A program made the translations under genes and the position numbers. From contig DAXETV010000010.1 of NCBI GenBank assembly GCA_051155775.1, positions 44,790 to 108,789 of the forward strand: a DNA stretch of 64,000 nucleotides, written 5' to 3'. The stretch is from CAYSCZ01 sp051155775 (lineage in GTDB: Bacteria; Bacteroidota; Bacteroidia; Cytophagales; Cyclobacteriaceae). Below, piece by piece: positions 8,431 to 17,648 of the stretch (position 1 is its first letter; each line of letters starts with the position of its first letter). Under the pieces are notes generated by a model. That model did no database searches and was not told where the DNA came from. It saw only the letters and a program-made list of their open reading frames with translations.

Positions 8431-9402
8431 TTAGAAATGATAAATGACCTTACCAACAATATGATTTTCAGGCAGGAACCCCCAAATTCTTGAGTCTTCA
8501 GCAATTGGCCTGTTATCACTGATTACGAAGTAATAATCGTGAATGAATGTGTATTTTGAAATGTTTTTTCCATTGATTTTTAATTCATCAATAGCTATGA
8601 CCACTTCATCGTGGCCCTCAAAATATTTTATCACATCCCCGTATTCAACCAGTCTGTATTCATTCACATCGATTGACATATTTTTCCCGGGTACCATGAT
8701 AGGCCCGAATTGGTCTCTATTCCACGGAAAATAAAGGTGATCAGGGAAAATACCAGGATCCGGACTTAAACTATCCAGTATTACCTCTTCTATTGTAAGG
8801 TCTAATTTATTCAATGCTTTGAGCTGTTGACCATCCATATTTGCTATGAAGTGGCCTTTACCGATCTTTATTAGGTTGTTTTTTGTTATTATTTCATTTC
8901 TCAATTCACCGGATGATTTAATCTTGTATAAGCGGGAAAGATTTCCGATATCATTAATTTTCTTATGATTCACATACACGTCTCCGTATTCGATTGAGAT
9001 CGTATCCCCTGGAAGGCCTAAGATGCGGCTAATCTTGGTATCTTTACTGTCTACAGGTTTATCCAACTGGCGGGGATGATTGAATACAATGACATCATTT
9101 CTTTTTATTTCGCTTATGCCCGGAATTCTTAATATAGGTGTTTGTATCAAAGTTGAATAGGAGGGGATTTCAGTTTCCCACAGCGTGTTGTGTGTAAATG
9201 GTATTTTAAGAGGGGTGGCGGTAGTTCGGGGGCCGTAATGAATTTTACTTAAAATAATTATATCCCTGTAATCAATCGTCCCGACCATCTCTGCATCGAG
9301 AACTACATTAATATCGATAAATGCCCATTTTATTATAAAAGCTAATAGCAGGGCAACAAATATTTTATGTAAGAACCATTTATTTTTCTCCCAGAAAATC
9401 AT
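8431..9402 (-). CDS. Signal peptidase I-like protein lacking the Ser/Lys dyad
   Basis: A 323-residue S26-family protein with one N-terminal transmembrane segment (about 11-30). The fold markers are kept: YGPRTTATPLKIPF, the block before GLPGD, and SDNRPIAEDSRIWGFLPENHIVG. However, the place of the catalytic serine (SMxxT in active enzymes) reads AEMVGT, with Glu38 instead of Ser. The lysine normally just before Arg in the IKR.VGLPGD-type motif is Ser125 (KISRILGLPGD). Both catalytic residues are therefore replaced and it is probably not an active peptidase. An earlier in-frame ATG at 9465 would overlap dapB by 86 bases; I chose 9402, which overlaps by 23. Last gene of the parA-parB-dapB block. 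Confidence 0.85.
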   Translation of the reverse strand: MIFWEKNKWFLHKIFVALLLAFIIKWAFIDINVVLDAEMVGTIDYRDIIILSKIHYGPRTTATPLKIPFTHNTLWETEIPSYSTLIQTPILRIPGISEIKRNDVIVFNHPRQLDKPVDSKDTKISRILGLPGDTISIEYGDVYVNHKKINDIGNLSRLYKIKSSGELRNEIITKNNLIKIGKGHFIANMDGQQLKALNKLDLTIEEVILDSLSPDPGIFPDHLYFPWNRDQFGPIMVPGKNMSIDVNEYRLVEYGDVIKYFEGHDEVVIAIDELKINGKNISKYTFIHDYYFVISDNRPIAEDSRIWGFLPENHIVGKVIYHF

Positions 9403-10096
9403 CCAATGTATAAAACCCATTTTTATCAGAAATCCATTCAGCCACAGAAACTGCACCTTTTGCAAATCCCTTTCTGCTTAAAGCAGTATGTTTAAGGTTT
9501 ATTAAATCGTCTTCCGCACTTACAATTACTTCATGAATGCCAAACACATTTTCTATTCGGTGAGATTTGATTGAAAGCTCATTCTCTTTATCGGATGTTG
9601 CTTCAATCCATTTATTTTTTTGTTGATTCACTTTAATGATATGCTGGGCAACGGTGATTGCCGTACCGCTTGGAGAATCTTTCTTATTGAAATGGTGTGT
9701 TTCTTCAATTTTTATATCATGATCTAGTAAACGGTCGGATAGTCTTGCTAGCAATTGATTGACCTTTAAAAAAATATTTACACCTATGCTGAAATTTGAG
9801 GCATGAAGAAAAGCCCCCCTTTGCATAGACAATTGTTTAATTTCATCCAACTGATCCAACCAACCGGTTGTGCCGCTGATTGTTTTTATTCCGTTCTTTA
9901 AACATGTCTTTATGTTGTTAAAAGCTGCTTCAGGCTCTGTGAATTCGATGGCTACATCAACATTGCCATCATTAAATTTCTTCAGATTGTCCTGGTTTTT
10001 CCAGTCAATTATGCCTGCAATATCATGCCCTTTTTCATGGCATATTCCTTCGATGGTTCTACCCATTTTTCCATAACCAATCAGTAAAACTCTCAT
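9380..10096 (-). CDS. dapB: 4-hydroxy-tetrahydrodipicolinate reductase
   Basis: A 238-residue enzyme of the diaminopimelate/lysine pathway that reduces hydroxy-tetrahydrodipicolinate with NAD(P)H. The dinucleotide-binding loop is LLIGYGKMGRT (7-12). The catalytic block is ETHHFNKKDSPSGTA, and EFTEPEAAF and SGTTGW fit the family. The length is on the short side, as in other Bacteroidota. It starts one base after the DUF5683 gene stop and overlaps the lepB-like gene at its own 3' end, so it belongs to the parA-parB operon. Confidence 0.96.
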   Translation of the reverse strand: MRVLLIGYGKMGRTIEGICHEKGHDIAGIIDWKNQDNLKKFNDGNVDVAIEFTEPEAAFNNIKTCLKNGIKTISGTTGWLDQLDEIKQLSMQRGAFLHASNFSIGVNIFLKVNQLLARLSDRLLDHDIKIEETHHFNKKDSPSGTAITVAQHIIKVNQQKNKWIEATSDKENELSIKSHRIENVFGIHEVIVSAEDDLINLKHTALSRKGFAKGAVSVAEWISDKNGFYTLDDFLGEK

Positions 10097-10097
10097 A

Positions 10098-10733
10098 CTA
10101 AAAATTCAATGTCAGGGTTAATCCAGGCACACGCATAGGACCAATCATTTGATTTGATGGCTTGATGTCTATGGTTAGGTCATCATTCACTTCAAATTCA
10201 TTTAAGTGGGCTGATACGTGCGCATCAACCAGATTTAAAATATAAGCGACTGCCGAAATGATTATAAGAAAATCCCGGTCACGTCTAATTCTTTGAACGT
10301 TAGCATCCAATGAGCTTTCATTAAATCTAAAACTAAAAGGATTGCTGGTTTCAGCATCATCATCTCTTTCAGCAATGAGTGCATTTCGAAGGGAATTGTA
10401 CAAGCGATGTTGTCTGTTTACGCCATAACCCAGTCCAATACCAATACCCCAGATAATTGGCACCTTCCAGTATTGCTTGTTGTAGATTTGACCCAGGCCT
10501 GGTATGACAGCCGATAAAACCACGGATTTGTTGGGGTCCAGTGTTGATTGTTCTGTGAAAATGATTGTGTCTTCCTGAGGATTATCAATTGATGGGGCAC
10601 TTAATTCTTTCGCATCATCAGAAATGTAGGTTGTATCCCTGGTGATTTTGAAGTCTTTATCCTGTGCAATGAGGGCGTTTATAGACGCAAAAAATAAGAT
10701 CGAAACGCAAAAAATTCGTTCCATTATAAACAT
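10098..10733 (-). CDS. DUF5683 domain protein, probable envelope protein
   Basis: A 211-residue protein with a hydrophobic N-terminus ending in NALIAQ, a likely signal peptide. The central motif SAVIPGLGQIYNKQYWKVP is characteristic of the DUF5683 family found beside parB in Bacteroidota; the function is unknown. A second hydrophobic stretch lies around residues 148-165. The ATG overlaps the parB stop by one base (TAATG), showing coupling. A second ATG three codons later is an alternative start. The conserved position between parB and dapB argues for an envelope or cell-cycle role, but that is inference. Confidence 0.85.
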   Translation of the reverse strand: MFIMERIFCVSILFFASINALIAQDKDFKITRDTTYISDDAKELSAPSIDNPQEDTIIFTEQSTLDPNKSVVLSAVIPGLGQIYNKQYWKVPIIWGIGIGLGYGVNRQHRLYNSLRNALIAERDDDAETSNPFSFRFNESSLDANVQRIRRDRDFLIIISAVAYILNLVDAHVSAHLNEFEVNDDLTIDIKPSNQMIGPMRVPGLTLTLNF

Positions 10734-11620
10734 TAAACCTCAAGTATCTCCAGTATACGATTAAGATCCTCTACTGAATAATAAGGTATCTTTATTTCAC
10801 CTTTATCCTTGCTGTTGGTAGCAACTTTAATTTTAGTGCCAAAATGACTTGATAGCTTATCCTGTAATTGTTTCATTTCAGGACTGGACTGTATTTCTGA
10901 TTTTTGGGATTCTTTCTTCTGTGGTTTAGGCTTTGCGCTTTCTCGAACCAACTCCTCTGCTTTCCTGACTGATAATTCTTCCGCAACTATTTTGTTGAAG
11001 ATATCAAGTTGAAGGTCTACGTTTTCAATGTTGATCAATGTCCTTGCATGGCCCATCGATAATTTGCCATCCCTCAATGCGATTTGTATATCCGGAGGAA
11101 GTTTTAGTAGTCTTAGATAATTATTTACTGTAGCTCTATTTTTGCCCACTCTTTTTGCTAGTTCCTCTTGTTTTAAATCGCATTCAGCGATTAATCGCTG
11201 ATAACTCAATGCAACCTCAATGGAGTTTAGATTTTCTCGCTGTATATTTTCAATCAGGGCCATTTCCAGCATTTGCTGGTCATCTGCTTTTCTGATAAAA
11301 GAAGGAATCTTCTCAAGGCCTGCAATTTTTGAGGCTTGCAATCTTCTTTCACCCGATATAAGCTGGAAAGCATTATCATTTAGTTTCCTGACGGTTATGG
11401 GTTGAATAATGCCTTGTGCTTTGATGGATTCAGCCAATTCATTCAGGGCCTCCTGGTTAAAATCTGTCCTTGGCTGAAAGGGGTTAACCTCAATGATATT
11501 GATGTCAATTTCATTGATTCCATCTCTGGGGGCTGCACCTTCGCCGCTTATTCGTTCTTTTGGGGGAGTATCTTCTAATAATGCTCCCAAGCCTCTACCT
11601 AACCCGGTCTTCTTCTTCAT
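10733..11620 (-). CDS. parB: Chromosome-partitioning protein ParB
   Basis: A 295-residue ParB/Spo0J protein. It opens with KKTGLGRGLGALL. The ParB/Srx CTPase domain contains NPFQPRTDFNQEAL and LISGERRLQASKIAG, with ENIQRENLNSIE after it. A helix-turn-helix follows (EELAKRVGKNRATVNNYLRLL), then a C-terminal dimerisation region. It binds parS sites near the origin and slides as a CTP-dependent clamp. It starts 16 bases after the parA stop. I did not find a clear parS 16-mer in the window. Confidence 0.96.
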   Translation of the reverse strand: MKKKTGLGRGLGALLEDTPPKERISGEGAAPRDGINEIDINIIEVNPFQPRTDFNQEALNELAESIKAQGIIQPITVRKLNDNAFQLISGERRLQASKIAGLEKIPSFIRKADDQQMLEMALIENIQRENLNSIEVALSYQRLIAECDLKQEELAKRVGKNRATVNNYLRLLKLPPDIQIALRDGKLSMGHARTLINIENVDLQLDIFNKIVAEELSVRKAEELVRESAKPKPQKKESQKSEIQSSPEMKQLQDKLSSHFGTKIKVATNSKDKGEIKIPYYSVEDLNRILEILEV

Positions 11621-11636
11621 AAGAACAAAACTGTTA

Positions 11637-12410
11637 TTAAGCCTTTACCTCATTTTTTTCTAATATTTCCCGTGCCAAATTCAGGTAACTAACAGCACCT
11701 TTGCTTTCAGCATCATGGGCCACAACTGGCAAACCATAGCTGGGGGACTCACTTAATTTTATATTTCTAGGGATTAGGGTATTGAAAACCATATCTTTAA
11801 AATGCATTTTCACCTCATTAACCACTTGATTAGAGAGGTTAAGTCTTACATCATACATGGTAAGCAAAATCCCTTCTATTTCCAGGCCAGCATTAAGTCT
11901 GGTTTGAATGATTTTGATGGTGTTTAAGAGCTTACCTAATCCTTCAAGGGCAAAATATTCACACTGAACAGGAATTATTACAGAATCAGAGGCTGTCAGG
12001 GCATTTATGGTTATTAAACCCAGAGAAGGAGAGCAATCAATTAATATGTAATCATAATCATCCTTTATTTCCTGGATGGCATTCCGCATTTTCTCTTCCC
12101 GGTGTTCAATATTCACCATCTCCACTTCGGCTCCAACCAGGTCAATATGAGAGGGGAGAAGATGTAAAAAATCTACCTCCGTTTCCATAATGCAATCATT
12201 TGGCCTGATATCATTAACCATGCACTCATAAATACTTTTTTCTATGGATTTGGGATCAACGCCCACTCCTGAGGTTGCATTTGCCTGGGGGTCTGCATCA
12301 ATCACCAGGGTATTATAGTCAAGCGCCGCTAAGCTGGCTGATAAATTTATAGCTGTGGTGGTCTTTCCAACTCCGCCTTTTTGATTAGCAATACAAATAA
12401 TTTTTCCCAT
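11637..12410 (-). CDS. parA: Chromosome-partitioning ATPase ParA/Soj
   Basis: A 257-residue ParA ATPase. The deviant Walker A motif KGGVGKTT (11-18) follows MGKIICIANQ; VIDADPQANATSGVG and DYILIDCSPSLGLITINAL complete the nucleotide site. A longer frame could begin at 12443 with a TTG, but the ATG at 12410 gives the canonical N-terminus. It works with ParB in origin segregation. A TATATTTG promoter element lies 45 bases upstream, and parA leads the parA-parB-DUF5683-dapB-lepB-like operon. Confidence 0.96.
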   Translation of the reverse strand: MGKIICIANQKGGVGKTTTAINLSASLAALDYNTLVIDADPQANATSGVGVDPKSIEKSIYECMVNDIRPNDCIMETEVDFLHLLPSHIDLVGAEVEMVNIEHREEKMRNAIQEIKDDYDYILIDCSPSLGLITINALTASDSVIIPVQCEYFALEGLGKLLNTIKIIQTRLNAGLEIEGILLTMYDVRLNLSNQVVNEVKMHFKDMVFNTLIPRNIKLSESPSYGLPVVAHDAESKGAVSYLNLAREILEKNEVKA

Positions 12411-12454
12411 GTTACAAATTAAAAATCTAGTGGGTTTACACAAAACAAGAAAGA

Positions 12455-12462
12455 CAAATATA
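12455..12462 (-). promoter_or_regulatory. Candidate -7 element for the parA operon
   Basis: The minus strand reads TATATTTG, an exact TAnnTTTG match, in the 192-base gap between parA and yidC. It sits 44 bases before the ATG at 12410. No clear TTG -33 box was seen at the usual distance. Confidence 0.45.
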
Positions 12463-12602
12463 GGTTATAAACCGTAACATTTATTTCACATAGACAGCAT
12501 TCAAAAAATGTAATCCTTAATAATTAAATGAAGTGATCCATGAAAATGCTTATCAGTCAGTGAATTATACTTTCTGAACCTGTAATGTTAAATTTTTTGG
12601 AT

Positions 12603-14399
12603 TTATTTCTTCTTAACCTTTTTCTTCTGTTCCTCTCTTGTCTTCATTGCTTCTTCTAGTCTTTGCTGGAATGATGATTTCTTTTTATTTGCGTTTTTCT
12701 TTCTATTCTCATCCAAAGCCTTCTTGATCTTATCTTCATCAACAAATTTCTTGAATAGTGCGATCAGTCCGAACGATGAAATGTTTGAAACGAAATAGTA
12801 AAAAGTTAAGCCTGATGAATAATTATTAAGAAAGAATAATAACATAACCGGCATGATGTATTGCATGGTCTTCATCGGTCCCTGAATAGAGGTAACCTGA
12901 CTATTTGACCAGGTGTATAAAATCGTTGACGCTGCCATCAATAAAGTAAACAGACTAACATGATCTCCATAAAACGGGATCGTAAAGGGTAAATCCAGTA
13001 TACTATCGTACGTTGATAGGTCGTCTGCCCAAAGAAATGATTGTTGTCTTAGCTCAATGGAATTAGGAAAGAAATTGAACATGGCTAATAGGATAGGTAT
13101 TTGTAAAACCATTGGTATACAACCACTTAGCGGATTAATGCCAACTTTTTGATAAAGTTGCATCTGCTCACTTTGGGCTTTTTGCATATCATCTCCATGT
13201 TTTTCTTTGATCACATCTAATTCCGGTTTCAAGACCTTCATCTTAGCCATGGACATGTGTGATTTGAATGTAAGAGGAGCTAGGATAATCCTGATGATGA
13301 TGACCATAATCATTATTATGACCCCATAGTTTCCTATATAGTTTTCCAGGAACTGGAATATCGGAATAATTAAAAATTTATTGACCCAACTAAATATACC
13401 CCATCCCAGGTAAACATTTTCGGAGAAATCGGGGGCTACTTTTTTTATGATCTGGTAATTATTTGGGCCATAGTAATATTCCAGTTGAAATCCTTCAGGG
13501 GCTTCGACTTCATTGACGGGGACCGTTAAACGAGCAAAAGCATTCTTATTATACGATTCATCTCCTTCATTGAAATTGGTAGATATGTAACCGGATGGAA
13601 AAGATGTTTTGGCTATAATGCCACTGGAAAAAAACTTCTGTTTGAAAGTAACCCAATTTATCGACTGCTCGATATTTTCTTCTTCCAGGCCAACGCTTGT
13701 CTTGCTCAATTCATCAATACCATCATCCAGGGTTCTATACTTAATGGTAGTTCTGTTTCGAGCATCTTTCAGGTCACGCTCTAAACGCGCCAATTTATTG
13801 GACCACTGGTACTTCAAATAAGGCTCATTAGTCAAACGATTGATACCGGAAGTCTTAATCGTACTTTTTATTTGATATCCCTTTCCCGGAATCGTGTAAG
13901 ACTTCTGGATACTGACACCATTCACAGTACTTTCGAAGACCAATCTTACGGTATCATCTTTTTTTATAGTCCCGGATTTACCAGTGGTTTCAAAAAATAG
14001 ATTATTCAGATCTGTTTGGCCGGCAATTAATGCAAAACTATTATCCTCCCGATGAATGAGCTGCAGCGGCTCCTTATCGAAGTTTTTATGTTTTTTTAGT
14101 ACCACATCCGTCACAACCCCACCAAGATTACCAAAAGTGATTACAATATCCTCATTTTCAATAGTGAGGTATTCTTGTTCTTTCTTTTGTAGCGGCAGGC
14201 TGTCAATGGTTACGATTTTATCTGCTTCAGCAGAATCAGGTAACTGACTGATGGTGTCCCGTGCGGGTTTGGTCTTTTCCTCTTGGACTTGTTCATTGAC
14301 AATCTCTTCATTAACAGGTGGCTCAGGTGCAAAGAATTGAAAGTAAAGGGTTACCATCAACAACATAAGTACCAAACCTATCACTTGATTTCTATCCAT
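12603..14399 (-). CDS. yidC: Membrane protein insertase YidC
   Basis: A 598-residue YidC/Oxa1 insertase. There is an N-terminal transmembrane helix (about 7-24), a large periplasmic domain of about 300 residues, then the conserved C-terminal membrane core with IFQFLENYIGNYGVIIMIMV, LKPELDVIKEKHGDD and GCIPMVLQIPILLAMFNFF. The tail is lysine-rich, as in ribosome-interacting YidC proteins. It inserts proteins into the inner membrane with or without SecYEG. It follows pyrG by 17 bases, so the two are likely cotranscribed. Confidence 0.97.
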   Translation of the reverse strand: MDRNQVIGLVLMLLMVTLYFQFFAPEPPVNEEIVNEQVQEEKTKPARDTISQLPDSAEADKIVTIDSLPLQKKEQEYLTIENEDIVITFGNLGGVVTDVVLKKHKNFDKEPLQLIHREDNSFALIAGQTDLNNLFFETTGKSGTIKKDDTVRLVFESTVNGVSIQKSYTIPGKGYQIKSTIKTSGINRLTNEPYLKYQWSNKLARLERDLKDARNRTTIKYRTLDDGIDELSKTSVGLEEENIEQSINWVTFKQKFFSSGIIAKTSFPSGYISTNFNEGDESYNKNAFARLTVPVNEVEAPEGFQLEYYYGPNNYQIIKKVAPDFSENVYLGWGIFSWVNKFLIIPIFQFLENYIGNYGVIIMIMVIIIRIILAPLTFKSHMSMAKMKVLKPELDVIKEKHGDDMQKAQSEQMQLYQKVGINPLSGCIPMVLQIPILLAMFNFFPNSIELRQQSFLWADDLSTYDSILDLPFTIPFYGDHVSLFTLLMAASTILYTWSNSQVTSIQGPMKTMQYIMPVMLLFFLNNYSSGLTFYYFVSNISSFGLIALFKKFVDEDKIKKALDENRKKNANKKKSSFQQRLEEAMKTREEQKKKVKKK

Positions 14400-14416
14400 T
14401 CTTTGGTAATAATTTT

Positions 14417-16039
14417 TTAAGCTGTAACTATTTCTTTTTTATGTACCAGCGCTGCTTTAACAAAACTGATAAATAAAGGGTGTGGATTTAAGACTGTACT
14501 TTTTAGTTCCGGGTGAAATTGTGATCCAATAAACCAGGGGTGATCTTTTAATTCCATAATTTCAACGAGATTGGTTTTCGGATTTCTTCCGCTGGCTATA
14601 AAACCTACTTCTTTAAATTTTTCAAGATATTCATCGTTGAATTCATAGCGATGCCTATGTCTTTCCTTAATGTTTTCGGTCTTGTATGATTGATAGGTCA
14701 GTGTACCTTTTTCCAGTTTACACTCATATGATCCCAACCTCATTGTACCTCCATAATTTTTAACTTTTTTTTGTTCTTCCATTAGATCAATAACCGGATC
14801 AGGTGTGTTAGGATTAATTTCTGTTGAAGCCGCTTCAGGTAAATGGAGTAAATTCCTTGCAATTTCCACTGTAGCGCACTGCAAACCTAGACAAATTCCA
14901 AAAAACGGAATCCTATTTACACGGGCATATTTAATAGCAGTTATTTTACCTTCAATCCCTCTTTCTCCAAACCCTGGCGCAACCAGAATACCATCTAACT
15001 CACCAAATAGTTCATCAGACATTTCTGGGGTAACTTTTTCCGCAGGAATTAGTTTCAGATCGACACTACAATCATTATAAGTGCCCGCGTGGGTAAAGGA
15101 TTCTGCTATTGATTTATAAGCATCTTTTAACTCAACATATTTACCGACCAATCCAATTTTTATATCATCTGTTGGATTTTTTAACCGCCCCAAAAATTCT
15201 TTCCACTGTTCCAGTATTGGCTCTTCTTTAAATGGTAAGTTCAATTTTTGTAAAACCCTTTCATCAAGCTTCTCTCTTCTCATCAAGACAGGCACATCAT
15301 AAATTGTTTCCGCATCAATGGCTTCAATGACCGAATTAATCGGAACATTGCAAAAAAGCGCAATCTTTCTTCTTATGTCTTTCGGTAGATGGTATTCTGA
15401 CCGGCATACCAGTATATCAGGTTGTATACCTGCCTCCAAAAGTTGTTTGACAGAATGCTGGGTGGGCTTTGTTTTTAATTCCCCGGCTGTTGCAATGTAT
15501 GGGACCAGCGTTAAATGAATTGCAACAACATTCTCCATACCAAGCTCCAAACGCGCCTGTCTTACAGCTTCCACGAATGGCAGTGACTCAATATCACCTA
15601 TGCAACCGCCTATCTCGGTAATTACTACATCGTATTCGCCGGTTTCCCCGAGCAAGTAAATATTGTTTTTGATTTCATCAGTGATGTGAGGCACAACCTG
15701 GACTGTTTTACCTAAAAACTCCCCTTCACGCTCCTTTTTTATGACATTGTAATAAATCCTGCCGGTGGTAAGATTATTAGCCTGACTGGTAGATATGTTC
15801 AAAAATCGCTCATAATGTCCGAGATCAAGATCAGTTTCTGCACCATCATCAGTCACAAAACACTCACCATGTTCATATGGATTTAAAGTACCCGGATCGA
15901 TATTGATGTAAGGATCAAACTTTTGAATGGTCACCCTTAAGCCTCTTCCCTGGAGTAATTTGCCCAGAGAGGCGGAAATTATTCCTTTTCCAAGTGACGA
16001 GGTTACTCCTCCCGTAACAAAGATGTATTTAGCAGGCAT
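14417..16039 (-). CDS. pyrG: CTP synthase
   Basis: A 540-residue enzyme converting UTP, ATP and glutamine to CTP. The N-terminal amidoligase half has KYIFVTGGVTSSLGKGIISA and FDPYINIDPGTLNPYEHGE. The C-terminal class I glutaminase half has FFGICLGLQCATVE with the nucleophile Cys, and the catalytic His/Glu in FHPELKS. The frame is open up to 16063 from a TTG, but that would lie inside the predicted promoter. MPAKYIF at 16039 matches the family, so I use that start. It leads yidC by 17 bases. Confidence 0.97.
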   Translation of the reverse strand: MPAKYIFVTGGVTSSLGKGIISASLGKLLQGRGLRVTIQKFDPYINIDPGTLNPYEHGECFVTDDGAETDLDLGHYERFLNISTSQANNLTTGRIYYNVIKKEREGEFLGKTVQVVPHITDEIKNNIYLLGETGEYDVVITEIGGCIGDIESLPFVEAVRQARLELGMENVVAIHLTLVPYIATAGELKTKPTQHSVKQLLEAGIQPDILVCRSEYHLPKDIRRKIALFCNVPINSVIEAIDAETIYDVPVLMRREKLDERVLQKLNLPFKEEPILEQWKEFLGRLKNPTDDIKIGLVGKYVELKDAYKSIAESFTHAGTYNDCSVDLKLIPAEKVTPEMSDELFGELDGILVAPGFGERGIEGKITAIKYARVNRIPFFGICLGLQCATVEIARNLLHLPEAASTEINPNTPDPVIDLMEEQKKVKNYGGTMRLGSYECKLEKGTLTYQSYKTENIKERHRHRYEFNDEYLEKFKEVGFIASGRNPKTNLVEIMELKDHPWFIGSQFHPELKSTVLNPHPLFISFVKAALVHKKEIVTA

Positions 16040-16060
16040 AAAATCTTTATTTACGGGGCA

Positions 16061-16068
16061 CAAAGTTA
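16061..16068 (-). promoter_or_regulatory. Candidate -7 element for pyrG-yidC
   Basis: The minus strand reads TAACTTTG (TAnnTTTG consensus) 21 bases before the ATG at 16039. This places transcription start downstream of the alternative TTG at 16063 and so supports the shorter pyrG reading. Confidence 0.5.
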
Positions 16069-16164
16069 AGTTAAACTTTTCAATAAAGGGGTTAAATGGT
16101 TAATTATAAGCGCAACCCCGTAAAGTATTTCACAGGTCTTATGAGCTTAACTAATGAATGATGT

Positions 16165-16172
16165 TAATTTTG
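16165..16172 (+). promoter_or_regulatory. Candidate -7 element for the nucleotidyltransferase gene
   Basis: TAATTTTG matches TAnnTTTG and ends 23 bases before the ATG at 16196. No good -33 box is visible. The shared gap with divergent pyrG is short, so both genes are probably driven from this 130-base region. Confidence 0.4.
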
Positions 16173-16195
16173 AACGTTAAATAATCAATGCATTG

Positions 16196-17614
16196 ATGAA
16201 TTGTGCTGATAAACTGATTCCGGAGGATATATTCAGGAAAGTAGGATCAAAAGCTGATAAGCTTAAAACGGACGTTTATGTGGTTGGTGGCTTTGTCAGG
16301 GATATATTTCTTAAAAGAAAATCAAAAGATATTGATTTCGTTACCATTGGCAGTGGGATTACTTTGGCAAAGGCTGTAGCTCAGGAATTGAATGGCGAGT
16401 CCAGTCTTTCAGTTTTTAAAAATTTTGGAACAGCCCACGTAAAATTTGGGTCCTATGAACTTGAGTTCGTTGGCGCCAGAAAAGAATCTTACCGCAACAA
16501 TTCCAGGAAACCAATTGTGGAAGATGGAACCTTAGAAGACGATCAGCTAAGACGAGACTTTACCATCAATGCGATGGCTATTCAATTAAATGCTGCTAGT
16601 TACGGAAACCTGATCGATCCTTTTGATGGATTAAAAGATTTGAAAGCTAAAATCATCAAAACCCCTTTAGCAGCGGAAAAGACATTTTCAGACGACCCCT
16701 TAAGAATGATGCGTGCCATCCGGTTAGCAAGTCAATTGAATTTTGACATCGACCCGGAAACTTTTGAAGGTATCATCCAGCAAGCTGAAAGAATTGAAAT
16801 TGTATCCGCAGAAAGGACCACAGAAGAACTCAATAAAATAATATTATCTAAAAAACCATCCTATGGGTTTAAACTACTTTATTACTCAGGTTTGTTAAAG
16901 TTTATTTTCCCTGATTTAGAGGAGCTTAAAGGTGTGGAGATCATTGATAACAGGGCTCATAAAGATAATTTCTTTCACACCTTACAGGTCCTCGATAATG
17001 TAGCGGATATGTCGGATAATTTATGGCTGCGTTGGGCCGCCTTATTGCATGATATAGCGAAGCCAGCCACCAAGCGATTTGATGAAAAAAGTGGATGGAC
17101 CTTTCATGGACATGAAGATAAAGGTGCACGTATGGTCCCCTCCATATTTAAGATGTTAAAGCTACCAATGAATGAGAAAATGAAATACGTCCGGAAGTTG
17201 GTGCGTCTACATTTGCGACCCATTGCATTGGTAAACGAAAATATTACCGACTCCGCACTTCGCCGGCTGCTATTTGAAGCAGGGGATGCTTTTGATGATT
17301 TAATAATACTTTGTAAAGCAGATGTAACCACCAAGAATCCTGAAAAAGCAAAAAGATACCTTTCTAATTTTGAGAAAGTAGAAAAGAAGATCATCGAAGT
17401 AGAGGAAAAAGATCATTTAAAAAATTTTCAGCCACCTATAAAAGGCGAGCTGATCATGGAAACATTTCAATTAAAGCCTTCTTACCTTGTTGGTGAAATT
17501 AAAGAGGCAATCAAAGAAGCAATCCTGGAGGGGTCGATTTCAAACAATTATGAGGAGGCCTATGATTACATGCTAAAAATGGGTGAAGAAAAAGGTTTGG
17601 TTAGAAAGAAATAG
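16196..17614 (+). CDS. CCA-adding enzyme/poly(A) polymerase family nucleotidyltransferase with HD domain
   Basis: A 472-residue class II tRNA nucleotidyltransferase-type protein. The head domain has VYVVGGFVRDIFL and KDIDFVTIG, with the two metal-binding Asp residues. DDQLRRDFTINAMAIQ and DDPLRMMRAIRLASQLNF are the neck-domain signatures. A C-terminal HD domain carries LLHDIAKP and GHEDKGARMV. It should add or repair the tRNA CCA end; poly(A) polymerase activity cannot be excluded. A TTG directly precedes the ATG in frame; the ATG is used here. It is transcribed alone, divergently from pyrG. Confidence 0.93.
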   Translation: MNCADKLIPEDIFRKVGSKADKLKTDVYVVGGFVRDIFLKRKSKDIDFVTIGSGITLAKAVAQELNGESSLSVFKNFGTAHVKFGSYELEFVGARKESYRNNSRKPIVEDGTLEDDQLRRDFTINAMAIQLNAASYGNLIDPFDGLKDLKAKIIKTPLAAEKTFSDDPLRMMRAIRLASQLNFDIDPETFEGIIQQAERIEIVSAERTTEELNKIILSKKPSYGFKLLYYSGLLKFIFPDLEELKGVEIIDNRAHKDNFFHTLQVLDNVADMSDNLWLRWAALLHDIAKPATKRFDEKSGWTFHGHEDKGARMVPSIFKMLKLPMNEKMKYVRKLVRLHLRPIALVNENITDSALRRLLFEAGDAFDDLIILCKADVTTKNPEKAKRYLSNFEKVEKKIIEVEEKDHLKNFQPPIKGELIMETFQLKPSYLVGEIKEAIKEAILEGSISNNYEEAYDYMLKMGEEKGLVRKK

Positions 17615-17628
17615 CTTATATAGCTTTG
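17596..17628 (+). promoter_or_regulatory. Bacteroidota-type promoter of the TPR protein gene
   Basis: TTTG at 17596-17599 and TAGCTTTG at 17621-17628 are separated by 21 bases, close to the phylum consensus TTTG-N19/21-TAnnTTTG. It overlaps the end of the upstream coding region and ends 20 bases before the ATG at 17649. This is the best two-box promoter I saw in the window. Confidence 0.6.
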
Positions 17629-17648
17629 TACATTAAAATTTTAAAATA

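Noticed and set aside
8431..9465. Longer start for the lepB-like gene at 9465
   Set aside because: It would overlap dapB by 86 bases and add unconserved residues; ATG at 9402 leaves a normal N-terminus just before the membrane helix.
11637..12443. Upstream TTG start for parA at 12443
   Set aside because: Homologues begin at MGKIICIANQ (12410), and the extra N-terminus is not conserved.
14417..16063. Upstream TTG start for pyrG at 16063
   Set aside because: It lies within the predicted -7 promoter element and the family begins at MPAKYIF.
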